Shown: piece by piece, positions 26,538-36,597 of the stretch
Layout: each line of letters opens with the position of its first letter
How positions within the stretch are numbered: position 1 is the first letter of the stretch
Assembly (NCBI GenBank): GCA_963846475.1
Contig: CAWJVZ010000004.1
Coordinates: 868,001-932,000 of the forward strand
Reading direction: 5' to 3'
Length of the DNA: 64,000 bases
Source: DASWJZ01 sp963846475
GTDB taxonomy: Bacteria > Pseudomonadota > Alphaproteobacteria > Rhizobiales > Afifellaceae
Notes under the pieces: model-generated
Seen by the model: only the letters and a program-made list of their open reading frames with translations
Told to the model about the DNA's origin: nothing
Database searches by the model: none
Program-made: the position numbers and the translations under genes

Positions 26538-27338
26538 TCACCCACCGCCACTTTCGTGCAGCTCCTCGCCGATCAGGCAATTGTAGTTCTGGTATCGCAC
26601 AGGCAGGGCTCGACGGTGGGCCTCTGTCAGTTTGTCTCCAGTAATCTCCAGGACGAGCTTGTGCCGGATCGCCTGAGCAAATTGCCTCGCGTCGATTACT
26701 TGCAGCACAAAGGCTCCCTCACCGCCGATTACGCAACTTTCGCAGTAGAGATCGAGATCAGGGAAGGCGAACGAGTCCGGCTGGCCCGACCGTTCGAGCA
26801 TGATGGGAAGCCCGTCGATAACGACACCCTCTCGAACCAGCAGGTTGCGGGCCAGCGGCACGGGCGCCCCGCTGTTGTTCGGCCCGTCGCCGGAGACGTC
26901 GATTACGCGACGCAAGCCATCGAAGGGATTTGCATGGAAGAGACGCGCCCCGAACAGCAGCACCTCCGTAATCGATGTAAACGATATGCGTCGGATTGGA
27001 CGTGTGCTCAGCTCCGCAGCGAACGCTTCAGCCGACGCCGGACCATCGATCAGGGTCCATGGAACGATCTGAACCGGCTTGCCGCCCCATTCGACATACG
27101 TCACGGCAATCCGGCCCAGCGGCCCGCTTTCAATGGCGGCCAGGACCTCCGCACTTCGAAAGGCATCGACATAGCCCCGCCGTTGCAACGCCTGCTCGTC
27201 GGAATCCATCGAGAAGGACACATCGACCGCGAGTATCAGTTCCAGGTCGACCGCGTTCGATGGTTGGGCGGAGGCGGCGCAGCAAAGCACGCCCAGCAAG
27301 GTCAGAACCCCAGTTGCTCCGATTGAGGCCGCCTTCAT
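26538..27338 (-). CDS. DUF1194 secreted von Willebrand-A-like protein
   Basis: This is a 266-residue protein with a signal peptide (GVLTLLGVLCCAASA). It is followed by the MIDAS-type motif LAVDVSFSMDSDEQ near residue 36, with the Asp-x-Ser-x-Ser pattern that binds Mg2+ in vWA domains. Later VIDVSGDGPNNSG matches the DUF1194 family. It has a cysteine pair YCESCV near 196. The start ATG at 27338 precedes the signal sequence. The function is unknown; vWA domains mediate protein binding in the periplasm. It is not in an operon. The DNA looks slightly less GC-rich than its neighbours. Confidence 0.82.
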   Translation of the reverse strand: MKAASIGATGVLTLLGVLCCAASAQPSNAVDLELILAVDVSFSMDSDEQALQRRGYVDAFRSAEVLAAIESGPLGRIAVTYVEWGGKPVQIVPWTLIDGPASAEAFAAELSTRPIRRISFTSITEVLLFGARLFHANPFDGLRRVIDVSGDGPNNSGAPVPLARNLLVREGVVIDGLPIMLERSGQPDSFAFPDLDLYCESCVIGGEGAFVLQVIDARQFAQAIRHKLVLEITGDKLTEAHRRALPVRYQNYNCLIGEELHESGGG

Positions 27339-27440
27339 CACTGGTCGAGCCGTAGCGGACAGGGCGGCTGCAGCGTCCGGCCAGGGACTTGGCGGCTCAG
27401 AGCCCGTGAGTCTATTCGGCTCTTCATCTCGGGCCAGCGC

Positions 27441-27557
27441 GCGTGCGTGGTTCGAGGCTCGCTGCGCTCGCACTTCACCATGAGGGGAATAGTGAATGCT
27501 ATCAACTACTTCCCTCATCCTGAGGTGCTTCGCGAAGCGAAGCCTCGAAGGACGCAC
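27441..27557. repeat. inverted pair of CCTCATCCTGAGG-type repeats
   Basis: Two copies about 46 bp long face each other, at 27441-27487 (minus orientation) and 27512-27557 (plus), separated by 24 bp. The plus copy reads CCCTCATCCTGAGGTGC, then an inner hairpin, then GCCTCGAAGGA. This is a widespread intergenic repeat in rhizobia. A related single copy lies at 47467-47525. Confidence 0.75.
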
Positions 27558-27608
27558 GGCGGATCTGCAATCCGCTCTGCTGTGACGAAACGACAAATTC
27601 GCGAGCTC

Positions 27609-27935
27609 TCAGATGCCGGCCTGGTGCACGTAGGCAAGCGTTTCGGAAAGCGCCGCGCGGAGCGGCGCAAGATCGGGGTTCTCGACGGCGATCTCCGTCT
27701 CGAGCTGGCGGGCGGCCTGGGCCAGCCGGACGGCGCCGGTGTTGCGCGCCAGGCCGATCATCGCGTGCAGCCGATCGCCTCTCACATGCGGATCCGGCGC
27801 GTCCTCCACCTGGCGCATCAGCCGCTCCGCCTCGGTGACGAACAGCGACAGCACCTCCACCTGGAGCGCGCCGTCGCCCATGGTGCGGCGGTGAAGCTGA
27901 GCCGCATCGAACAGGGGAATGGCGCTGGTCGACAT
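27609..27935 (-). CDS. orphan Hpt-domain phosphotransfer protein
   Basis: This is a 108-residue four-helix Hpt domain protein. The phosphorylatable His is His57 in LHAMIGLARNTGAVRL, matching the family H-x3-G-x-[AS]-x-x-[IV/T]-G-A layout. The whole protein is one Hpt domain with a short N-terminus. No histidine kinase or response regulator gene is nearby, so it would be a free phosphorelay carrier. It is transcribed divergently from the gpr gene. Confidence 0.78.
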   Translation of the reverse strand: MSTSAIPLFDAAQLHRRTMGDGALQVEVLSLFVTEAERLMRQVEDAPDPHVRGDRLHAMIGLARNTGAVRLAQAARQLETEIAVENPDLAPLRAALSETLAYVHQAGI

Positions 27936-28316
27936 TCGGCGGGGCCCGTTCTAGCGCTGCCAATTCGGCAGCAGGAACTGAGACATCACTTCCGTCCGCG
28001 GCTGCAGCCCGTTACCAGTCCTGCATTTTCCGCTTGAATGCGCGCACCCGGAACGGTTTTTTCCTTTCAACTGCGGCAGTGTGACACTACAATCGCAACC
28101 GGACAAGCTTGGGGAGGCGGACCAACGGCAGCCGGCTTTCCGCCACCTTCCGGCTTCAGAGAGCCGGGCCGGAGGCGAGCGGGACTCTGCTGACGAGGCG
28201 GTGAATGAGGTCGAGCCCGAGGGGGGCCGGCACTATTCCTGTTATTTCGTCGCCTGCCAGCCATCGGCGGCAGAGCGTCCGTTGTGTAGCGGGTACGGAC
28301 CGGGGCGAGGGTGGAA
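27936..28316. other. 381-bp divergent region upstream of gpr
   Basis: This separates the Hpt gene (leftward) and gpr (rightward). It holds no gene. An 11-bp palindrome AGTGT-G-ACACT lies at 28078-28088 and abuts TACAAT at 28088-28093, which could be a -10 box with a weak TTCAAC about 16 bp upstream. The leader from there to the gpr start would be about 220 bases. Confidence 0.35.
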
Positions 28317-31300
28317 ATGAGCAAAATTCCCAAGGCAGAAGCGACCGAATCTGCGCTGAGTGCCGTGGAAGAGGCCCTGAAGATCGACTTCAAGGGCGGC
28401 GCCGACAAGCCGGGAGCCGACGGCGCGGCAAAGAAGGCCAAGCGGATGAGTACAGGCACCGGCGCGCCGGGCGCGCGGCAGAGCGCAGTCGCGGAACCCC
28501 CCGCCGAGCAGAGCCGTCAGGCCGCCGAGCGCAAGGGGCCGGATCGGCGAAGCACCCGCCGCGCCGCCAATGACGACGTCCGTTCCGTCGGTAACCTCCT
28601 TTACGCGCTGCAGCGGCGCCCCTCCTACACACCGTTCTGGACCGCGCTTCTCCTGACGCTGGTCTGGGCCGGGCTCGGCACCGCGTTCGGCTTCAGCGTG
28701 TGGGGCGAGGACATCGCCGCGCTCGGCGGCGTCGAGGATTTGCGAAGCGCGCCGCACCTCCTTGGCCTGCTGATCGGGGTCGTCGCGCCGATCGTGCTGT
28801 TCTGGGGCATGGCGGTGCTGATCTGGCGCAGCCAGGAAATGCGCATGGTCTCGCGGACCATGACGGAAGTGGCGCTGCGGCTCGCCGAGCCGGAGAACAT
28901 CGCCAAGGAATCCGTGGTCACCGTCAGCCAGGCGATCCGTCGCGAGGTCGCCGCCATGGGCGACGGCATCGAGCGGGCGCTGGCGCGGGCGAGCGAGCTC
29001 GAAGTGCTCGTGCACAACGAGGTCGCCTCGCTGGAGCGCTCCTATACCGACAACGAGCTCAGGGTTCGCCGCCTCATCGACGAGCTGGTCACCGAGCGGG
29101 AATCGATCGTCCAGAACGCCGAGCGCGTCCGCCAGGCGATCCGCGGCTCGCACGATTCGCTGTCGTCGGACCTCGCCGGCGTCACCGATCAGATCGCGGT
29201 GGCCGCCGACAGTGCGGCCAAGCGCATATCCGACTTGCTGGCCGGCCGCAGCCAGACCATCACCCAGAACATCGGCGAGACCGGCGAGCAGGTCGTCGAC
29301 CTCCTGGCCAGCCGCAGCGAGAACCTTTACCGGCAGCTGAACGAAGCCGGCGACAAGCTCTCCGACACGATCGTCCATCGCGGCGACCGGCTGGTCGACA
29401 AGCTGCGCGGCGCCACCGGCGCGGTGGCCGACACCTTTGCCGAGCAGAGCGAGCAGCTGATCGAGCGCATCGGCCGCACTTCGGCCAGCTTGACCGACGG
29501 CTTTGCCGAGCGCGGCGAGACGCTGCTGGAGCGCCTGGGAGCGTCGAGCGAGACGCTCACCGATTCCCTCATAGCGCGCGGCGACGAGCTCGTGGGCCGC
29601 TTCGAGAGCTCGACCGGCAGGACCTTCGAAGCGATTTCCAGGCACGGCGCCGGGCTGGTGCAGGACATCAACCAGGCCGGCGAGGCGATCACCCGCAACA
29701 TCTCGGCGCGCAGCCAGGAAGCAAGCCATCACATCCGCGAGGCGAGCGGCGCGTTCAGCGACGCCATGACGGCGCACACGCAGCAGATCGACGCCCGATT
29801 GCGGCAGGCGCAGGACCGGCTCGAACTCCACCCTGACCGATCGCGCGGCGGGGGTGATCGAGCAGCTCAGGTCGGCCGGCGACAAGATCTATACCGCGGT
29901 GACGATCGACGGCGAAGCGCTCGTCCAGCGGCTCGGCGCGCGCGCAGAGGAGATCGTCGAGCTCGTGTCGAGCCAGGCCGACAGCACCACGGGACGCATC
30001 GAGCGCGCCGCCGAGATCGTCAATTCGGCGCTGGAGATCCGCTCCAAGACCGTGATCGAGCATCTCGGCCAGAGCGGCCAGACGGTAGCGCGTGCCATGA
30101 GCGCGCAGCTGCAGGACGCGCAGACCTCCCTCAATTCCGCCGGCGAGCGGCTGGAAGGCGCCGGACGCAACATCCTGGTGTCGTTGGATCGGCAGATCCA
30201 TGAGGCGGAGACCGTCCTCGTCTCTGCCAACGAGCGGCTGGTGGAGACCGGCCGCACCGTCGAAGGCTCGCTTCGCAACCAGATCGAGATCGTCGAGGCG
30301 GAGCTTGCCTCGGCAACCGAGCGGTTCGGCAATACCGGGGCGGAGGCGGCGCGCGGCATCGGCGCCCAGGTCGAGCGGGTCGAAGCCGCGGTCGCCTCGG
30401 CCGGCCAGCGGCTCGGCAGCACCGGCGACAAGCTGGTCGGCGACATCCATCGCCAGCTCGGCGCAGTCGACGCGGTATTCCACGCGGCGAACGAGCATTT
30501 CAAGAAAACCGGCGAGGAGGTCAGCGGCACCGTGGGCGCGCAGATCGCTCGTATCGACGCCAGCGTGCTCACCGCCAACGAACGGCTTGGTGCCACCGGC
30601 GGTCGCATTGTCGGCGACATCAATCGTCACATCGGCGCGGTCGACGCGGCGCTCGCTTCAGCGAGCGAGCGGTTCAACAAGGCCGGCGAGGATATGGCCG
30701 GCAGCGTCGCCGCCCAGATCGCCAGGGTCGACGCGACTATCGCCTCCGCCGATGAGCGGCTCGGCGGCACCGGCGAGCGCCTGGTCGGCGACATCAACCG
30801 GCAGGTCGGCGCCGTGGATGCGGCGCTGGCCTCGGCCGCCGAGCGCTTCAACCGGACCGGCGCGGACATCGCCGGCGTGGTGACGGCGGAGGCTGTGCGC
30901 GTCGACGCCTCGCTGGCCGCCGCCGCCGCGCTGCTCGGCCGGACCGGAGAAGAGATAGCCAGCGTGGTGGACGCGCAGATCCAGCGCGTCGACGGCACGC
31001 TTGCCGCGGCCGCAGAGCGCTTCAACAAAAGCGGCGAAGATATTTCCGGGGGTCTCGCGGCGCAGGTGGCGCGCATCGACTCGGCCGTGGTCTCCGCCAA
31101 CCAGCGCCTCGGCGCCACGGGTGAACGGATCCTTGGCGACATCAGCCGGCAGGTTGGGGCGGTCGATGCGGCGCTCTCCGCCGCCAACGAGCACATGAGC
31201 AAGACCGGCGAGACGGTGGCAGCCGGCATCGGCGCGCAGGTCGACCGCGTCGAGGGGGTGCTCGCCACGGCAAGCCAGCGCCTGGGCACGACCGGCGAGC

Positions 31301-34300
31301 GGGTGGTCGGCGACATCAACACGCAAATCGGCCTGGTCGATGCGACGATCGATTCGGCGCGGGAGCGCTTCGGCAAGACGGGCGAGGAACTCGCCGACCA
31401 GATAAATGTTCAGGTCGACCGGGTCGACATCGCGCTCGCGGCGGCAAGCCTTCGGCTTGAAGCGAGCGGCGAAAAAGTCCTCGGCGATATCAACGAGCGG
31501 ATCCAGGTCGTGGATTCCACCATCGGCGCTGCCAGCGAGCGCTTCGGCAAGGCCGGCGAGCAGGCAGCGAGCAGCATTGCCGCCCAGATCGACCGCGTCG
31601 AGGCCGTCGCCGCGGCCGCAGGCGAGCGGCTCGGCGGCACCGGCGAAAAGCTCATCGGCGACATCAGCCGGCAGGTCGGCGTCGTCGACGCGGCGCTGGC
31701 CTCGGCGAGCGAGCGCTTCCGCGCCACGGGCGTGGAGGTCGCGCTTGAGGTCGGCATGCAGGTCGACCGCGTGGAAAGCGCGCTGACGGGGGCGAGCCAG
31801 ACGCTCGGCGCCACCGGCGAGAAGCTGATGGGCGAGATCGCCGGTCAGGTCGCCGCGGTCGACGCTTCGCTGATCGCGGCAAGCGAACGCTTCAACGCCA
31901 GCGGTTCCGGCGTCGCCGACGGCATCGGCGTGCAGGTGGAGCGCGTGGAAGCGGCGTTCGCCTCCGCAGGCCAGCGGCTCGGCAGCACGAGCGAGCAGAT
32001 GGTCGGCGACATCAACCGCCAGGTCGGCGCGATCGATGCGGCGCTGGGTTCGGCGAGCGACCGCTTCGCCGCTACCGGCGACCGCATCGCCGCCAATATC
32101 GACGAGCGGATCGAGAACGTCGAGGGCCGGCTGGCCCGCGCCAATGACCGCCTGAACAATACCGGCGATCGTATTGCCGGGAACGTCATCCAGCAGCTCG
32201 GCAGCGTCGAGGCGGCGCTCGCCCTTGCCGACGAACGCCTGAATACCGCCGGGCGCGAGCTTGCCGCCCATCTCGGCGAGCAGATGAACGCCGTCGAGAC
32301 GACCCTGCAGACGGCGCAGGCGCGCTTTGCGGCCTCCGGCCAGGACACCGCCGAACGGGTTCGCGCCGAGATGGAGAGCCTGCAAAGACGTGATTGCCAC
32401 GGCAGGCGACGAAACCGGCGCGGCGCTGACGGCGCGCGGCGACCGCGTGCGCAGCCTGATCGAGGCGAATATCGAGCGCGTCTCGGAGGTGCTCGACAAT
32501 CGCGGCGGCGCGCTCGCGGCCACGCTCGGCGAGCGGAGCGCCGCGCTCGGATCGCTGATCGACACGCGCGTCGCGCAGATCGGCGAGACCCTCGATTCAC
32601 GCCTCACCGGCTTTGAAAGCCGCCTGACCGAGAGCGCCGAGGCCGCCGCCATCCGGCTCGCTTCTTCCGCGAGCACCATCGAGATCGCCGTGGAGGGGCG
32701 CCTCTCCGGCTTCGAGAACCGCGTCACCGCCCGCATCGGCGAGGTCACCCACAATTTCGCCCAGCGCGCCGACGGTTTCGCCAATACGCTCGACGACCGG
32801 CTGGAGCGCATCAATTCGACGCTCGACAGCCGCGCCCGGCAGATCAGCGAGACGCTGGTGGCGCGCACCCGCGAGATGGCGACCGCCTTCCACGACGGCC
32901 ACAACGAGATGTCGACGGCGCTCGACAGCCGGCTGCAGACGCTGGGCGACCACCTGTCGACCCGCACGCACGAGCTCACCGAGACGATCGCCAACCGGAT
33001 GATGGAGATCAACCAGGGCTTTGGCGAGCGGCTGCTCGGCGTCGAAACGAGCCTGGCAGACCGCGCCAACTCGCTGCAGTCCACCCTCACCGCCACGAGC
33101 TCCATGCTGAACGAGCGCACCGATCAGCTGAACGCCACGCTCGCCGCCCGCCAGGCGGACCTCGCCAACCTGCTCGAGACGCGGGCGCAGTCGCTGGTCA
33201 GCGCCATCGACGGCAGCGGCCGCACGCTGGCCGAGGACCTCGATGCCAAGACCCGCGCGCTCCTGGAGGGATTCGATGTCCGTGCGACCGGACTTGGCGA
33301 GGGGCTCGATGCCAAGACCCGCGCGCTCCTGGAGGGCTTCGATGCCCGCGCGGCCGGACTTGGCGACGGACTCGACAGCCGGGCCTATGCCTTCGGCGGG
33401 GGGCTGGACGAGAAGAGCCGGACGCTGCTTGAGGGCCTGGAAGTCCGCTCGGCCGCGTTCGCCACGGGACTTGAGGATAGAAGCCGCATGCTCCTGGAGG
33501 GCGTCGACGACCGCTCCCGCGGCATCGCCGAGAGCGTTGAGACCAGCGCCCGCACGCTGCTCGATAGCCTCGACCAGCGGCGGCTGGACCTCGTCGAGCA
33601 GATCGACAACCAGGGCCGCAGCGTCATCGAGGCGATCGCCCGGCAGAGCGAGGAATCGACCGGCGCGCTCGACGGCAATGCCCGGCGGCTGCTCGGCACG
33701 CTGAGCACGCAGGCGCGTGGCATCATCGAGGCGATGTCCGGCACGAACGAGCGCGTGCGCACCGAGCTGGAAGGCATGGTGGGCCGCCTGGAAAGCACCA
33801 ACCTGGAGCTCCAGACGGTTCTCGCCGACACGGCCACGCAGCTCTCAAGCATCGAGATCGACGCTGGCCGGCCAGGTCGGCACGCTCCGCGATGCCTGGA
33901 AGCCGCGGCGCGCGATACCGGCCAGTCGCACGCGCTCCTGTCGGACCAGGTGAAGACGCTGCGCGACGTCTCTACCTACGTGCTCCGCGACATCGCCGCC
34001 ATGGCGAACGCAGTTCAGCACGCAGACGCAGGCGCTTTCCGCCACCAGCGCGAATCTGTCGGAGACTAACGACGCGATGCAGGCCGGCCTGGCGGAACGG
34101 CGCGAAGCGCTGGAAGCCATCGCGGCGGGGCTGGCGCTGCAGGCGGAGGCGGTGGAGAGCCGGCTCACCCGGCTGACGACGCTGCTGTCGGAGACGCTCG
34201 GCACCGCCGAGGAGCGGATGACGTCGCTCGCCACCACCGTGCGCGCGCAGACCGAAGAGACGACGAGCCAAGCGACCGGCGCGATGACGGAGACGATCGC

Positions 34301-35732
34301 CTCGACGCAGGAGCAGATGGCGACCTTCTCCGCCGAGCTGTTCCGGCTCGGCGAGAGCCTCGGCCGCGTCACCGAGCAGTCGACGCGCAGCGCCTCCGGG
34401 CGTATCGGCGACGCCATGCGGGCCGCCGAGCAGCGCGTCGCCGAAGTGGCGGAATCGCTCAGCCGCGTCACCGAGGAGGCGGCGACCGCCTCGTCGGGCA
34501 CGCTCAGCACGGTGCTCGGCGATGCCGAGCAGCGCGTCGCCGCGCTCAGCCAGGAGCTCGGACGCAAGGCCGAGGAGGCGGCGCGCGGCGCCATCGGCCA
34601 GTTCGAGACGATGCGCCTCGCCGCCGTCGCCGAAGGCAAGCGCGCCGTGGAGGGCGTGGAGGCGGCCCGCCTGGAGATGCAGAAGAAGCTGCAGGAGGCG
34701 ACATCCGGCTCCAGCGAGAGCGTCCGTGCCGCGGCCGCAACGTTGGTGGAGGAAATTACCGGGGCGGTCGCCGACGCGACGAAGCGGTTCGCCGCCACGG
34801 CCGACGAGATGCGCCGCGCCGCGCACGACATGCAGCGTGAGCTGGCGAAGACGCGCGAGGAGCTGAGCAAGGGCGTGCTCGAGATGCCGGCCGAGGCGCG
34901 CGAGGCGAGCGCCGATATGCGGCGGGCCATCACCGAACAGATTGAGGCCATCAACGAATTGTCGAAGATCGTCGCCCGCTATGCCGGCGAATCGATCGCG
35001 CCGCCCCCTCCTGCCGTGGCGGAGCCGGCGCCCAAGCCGGCGGCGAATGCGCGCCAGCCGGCGCGCGGCGAGGCTGCGCGCCCGGTGCAAAAACCCGGCG
35101 GCCGCCCGGTCGAGCCCGGCGAGACCGAGCATGCACCGCCGGAGCCGTTCGGCCGGCCGGCGGGCGCGGTGCTTGCCAGCAGCGGCCCGGCCAAGAATGC
35201 CACCCCGCTGCCGCCCGCAGCGCCGGTCGAGAGAGCCGCCAAGGGGGGCAACGGCGAGGCGCGCGGCTGGGTGGCCGATCTCCTGCGCCGTGCCTCCTCC
35301 GAGGAGGACGAGGCGCTGCCGTCGCCGCGTCCCGAGCCGCCCGCGGCTGTGGCCGAGGCCCCAGGGGCCGGCAAGCGCTCGCCCGCCCAGGTGGTGGAGT
35401 CGCTCAATTCGCTATCCATCGACATCGCCCGGGCGATCGACCACGAAGCTTCGGTGGAGCTGTGGGACCGCTACAAGCGCGGCGAGCGGAACGTCTTTAC
35501 GCGGCGCCTCTACACGCTGCAGGGCCAGAAAACTTTCGACGAGCTCCGCCGCAAATACGAGCGCGACGGCGATTTCCGCCAGGCCGTCGACAATTATATC
35601 GGCGACTTCGAGCGGCTCCTGGCGCAGGTCTCCAAGGACGACGCCGACCCGGCGATGGCGCGGATGTACCTCACCTCCGACACCGGCAAGGTCTACACCA
35701 TGCTGGCGCATGCGGCGGGGCGGCTGAGCTAG
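28317..35732 (+). CDS. giant coiled-coil growth-pole-ring protein (GPR/RgsE family), frame broken by indels
   Basis: After indel correction this encodes about 2,470 residues. Two hydrophobic segments near 103-125 and 142-165 anchor it in the inner membrane. Then come long helical repeats. At 30133-32395 there are 26 contiguous 29-residue units (pattern A-x-ERL-x3-GE-x3-GDI-x2-QV-x2-VDAAL), and later 22-residue apolipoprotein-like units. A Pro/Ala linker (about 35000-35390) leads to a conserved C-terminal domain with FTRRLYTLQGQKTFDELRRKY and YLTSDTGKVYTMLAHAAGRL. This layout matches GPR of Agrobacterium and RgsE of Sinorhizobium, which ring the growing pole and are needed for unipolar growth. 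Frame breaks lie near 29823, 32383, 33857 (insertion) with 33895 (deletion), and 34016. The 29-residue register continues exactly through the 32383 break, so the break is probably an error. Confidence 0.82.
30133..32395 (+). repeat. 26 tandem 29-residue (87-bp) coding repeats in gpr
   Basis: Units are contiguous with no gap in the protein register. They often alternate between an ERF-x-K-x-GEDI form and an ERLG-TGERLVGDI form, giving a 58-residue super-period. The DNA copies are diverged, so this is old. The units are predicted helical with heptad-like spacing, suiting a long coiled coil. Confidence 0.9.
33239..33370 (+). repeat. two near-identical 66-bp tandem copies in gpr (22-residue unit)
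   Basis: Copies 33239-33304 and 33305-33370 each encode LDAKTRALLEGFD followed by a variable RA-x-GLG-x-G. They differ at only a few bases, so this duplication is recent compared with the 29-residue units. More diverged 22-residue units continue to about 33640. Confidence 0.9.
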
Positions 35733-35965
35733 CCGACGCGTCGTACCCCCGCGGAGATGTTCGGGTGAACCCATTCCTGTAGGGTCCAGTTGCCGTTCAG
35801 TTTTCCGCAAAAATCCTCGATGCCGAACAACGCCGAACAAGCGCATGTTCTATAACGAGCATCGGCCGAACCGCCGAAGAGCAGGCGTCCTCGCGCGGTT
35901 TGCTCGGTCCGAGGTTCGGCGCGGCTACATCGCCGCACAAGGGCTTCGCGCTTACGGGAAGGTGT

Positions 35966-36586
35966 TTAGCTCTCGCCCCTGGCGAAAGCCCAGCGGGTGA
36001 TGTCGCGGAAGACCTGGTCCATCGCCGCATCGAGCGCGGCGACGATTGAAGCATTGTCCATGGCGGCGGTGGGAACCGCGTGGCGGAAGGTGCGCGAGCG
36101 CACGACGCGGCCGTTGGTGTCGTCCATCAGCTTCACCGCAAGCTCTGCAACGGCGCCCTCGTCGCGGTACTCGAAGGCGCGGATGTCGACGACGAGCTGG
36201 TAGTCGATCAACAGCCCCTGCCCCGGCAGAGCGGCGGCGCGGACGCGGCCGCTGCTCTGCAGCGTCTGCATCAACCGCGCCTGGACGAGCTTCGGCAGCT
36301 GGTCGCTCCAGACGGCGTTCGGCAGATAGGCGTATTCGGAAGGGGTGGGACGGGCGGCGATGCGGTCGGTGTCGAGCGCCTTCACCGCGGTCGGCTGCGG
36401 CACCAGCACCTGCAGCCCGGTACGGCCGCCGGCGACGTCCTCAGGCGCGCTGAGGTCGAAGATGGCGCTCGGCGTCTGCGGCAGGATGGCGGCGCAGCCG
36501 GCCAGCACGGCAGCCGAGGCCAGCACCAGGAGAGCGCGAGCGCTCGACAAACGAGGTCGCGGCGAAAAACTCTGCGATTGCCCCAC
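35966..36586 (-). CDS. ABC-type transport auxiliary lipoprotein (PqiC/DUF330 type)
   Basis: This is a 206-residue lipoprotein with a signal peptide and lipobox LAGC at about residues 28-31. The mature part has LPNAVWSDQLPKLVQARLMQTLQSSG, the hallmark of the PqiC/YmbA (DUF330) family. It is the last gene of the Mla/Mce transport operon and probably anchors the MCE assembly at the outer membrane. It starts 11 bp after the MlaD-type gene. Confidence 0.83.
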   Translation of the reverse strand: MGQSQSFSPRPRLSSARALLVLASAAVLAGCAAILPQTPSAIFDLSAPEDVAGGRTGLQVLVPQPTAVKALDTDRIAARPTPSEYAYLPNAVWSDQLPKLVQARLMQTLQSSGRVRAAALPGQGLLIDYQLVVDIRAFEYRDEGAVAELAVKLMDDTNGRVVRSRTFRHAVPTAAMDNASIVAALDAAMDQVFRDITRWAFARGES

Positions 36587-36597
36587 GCGTACCGCCC

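Noticed and set aside
30133..32395. The many spaced repeats in gpr as a CRISPR array
   Set aside because: The repeats are 87 bp, diverged, contiguous without spacers and in frame with a conserved protein.
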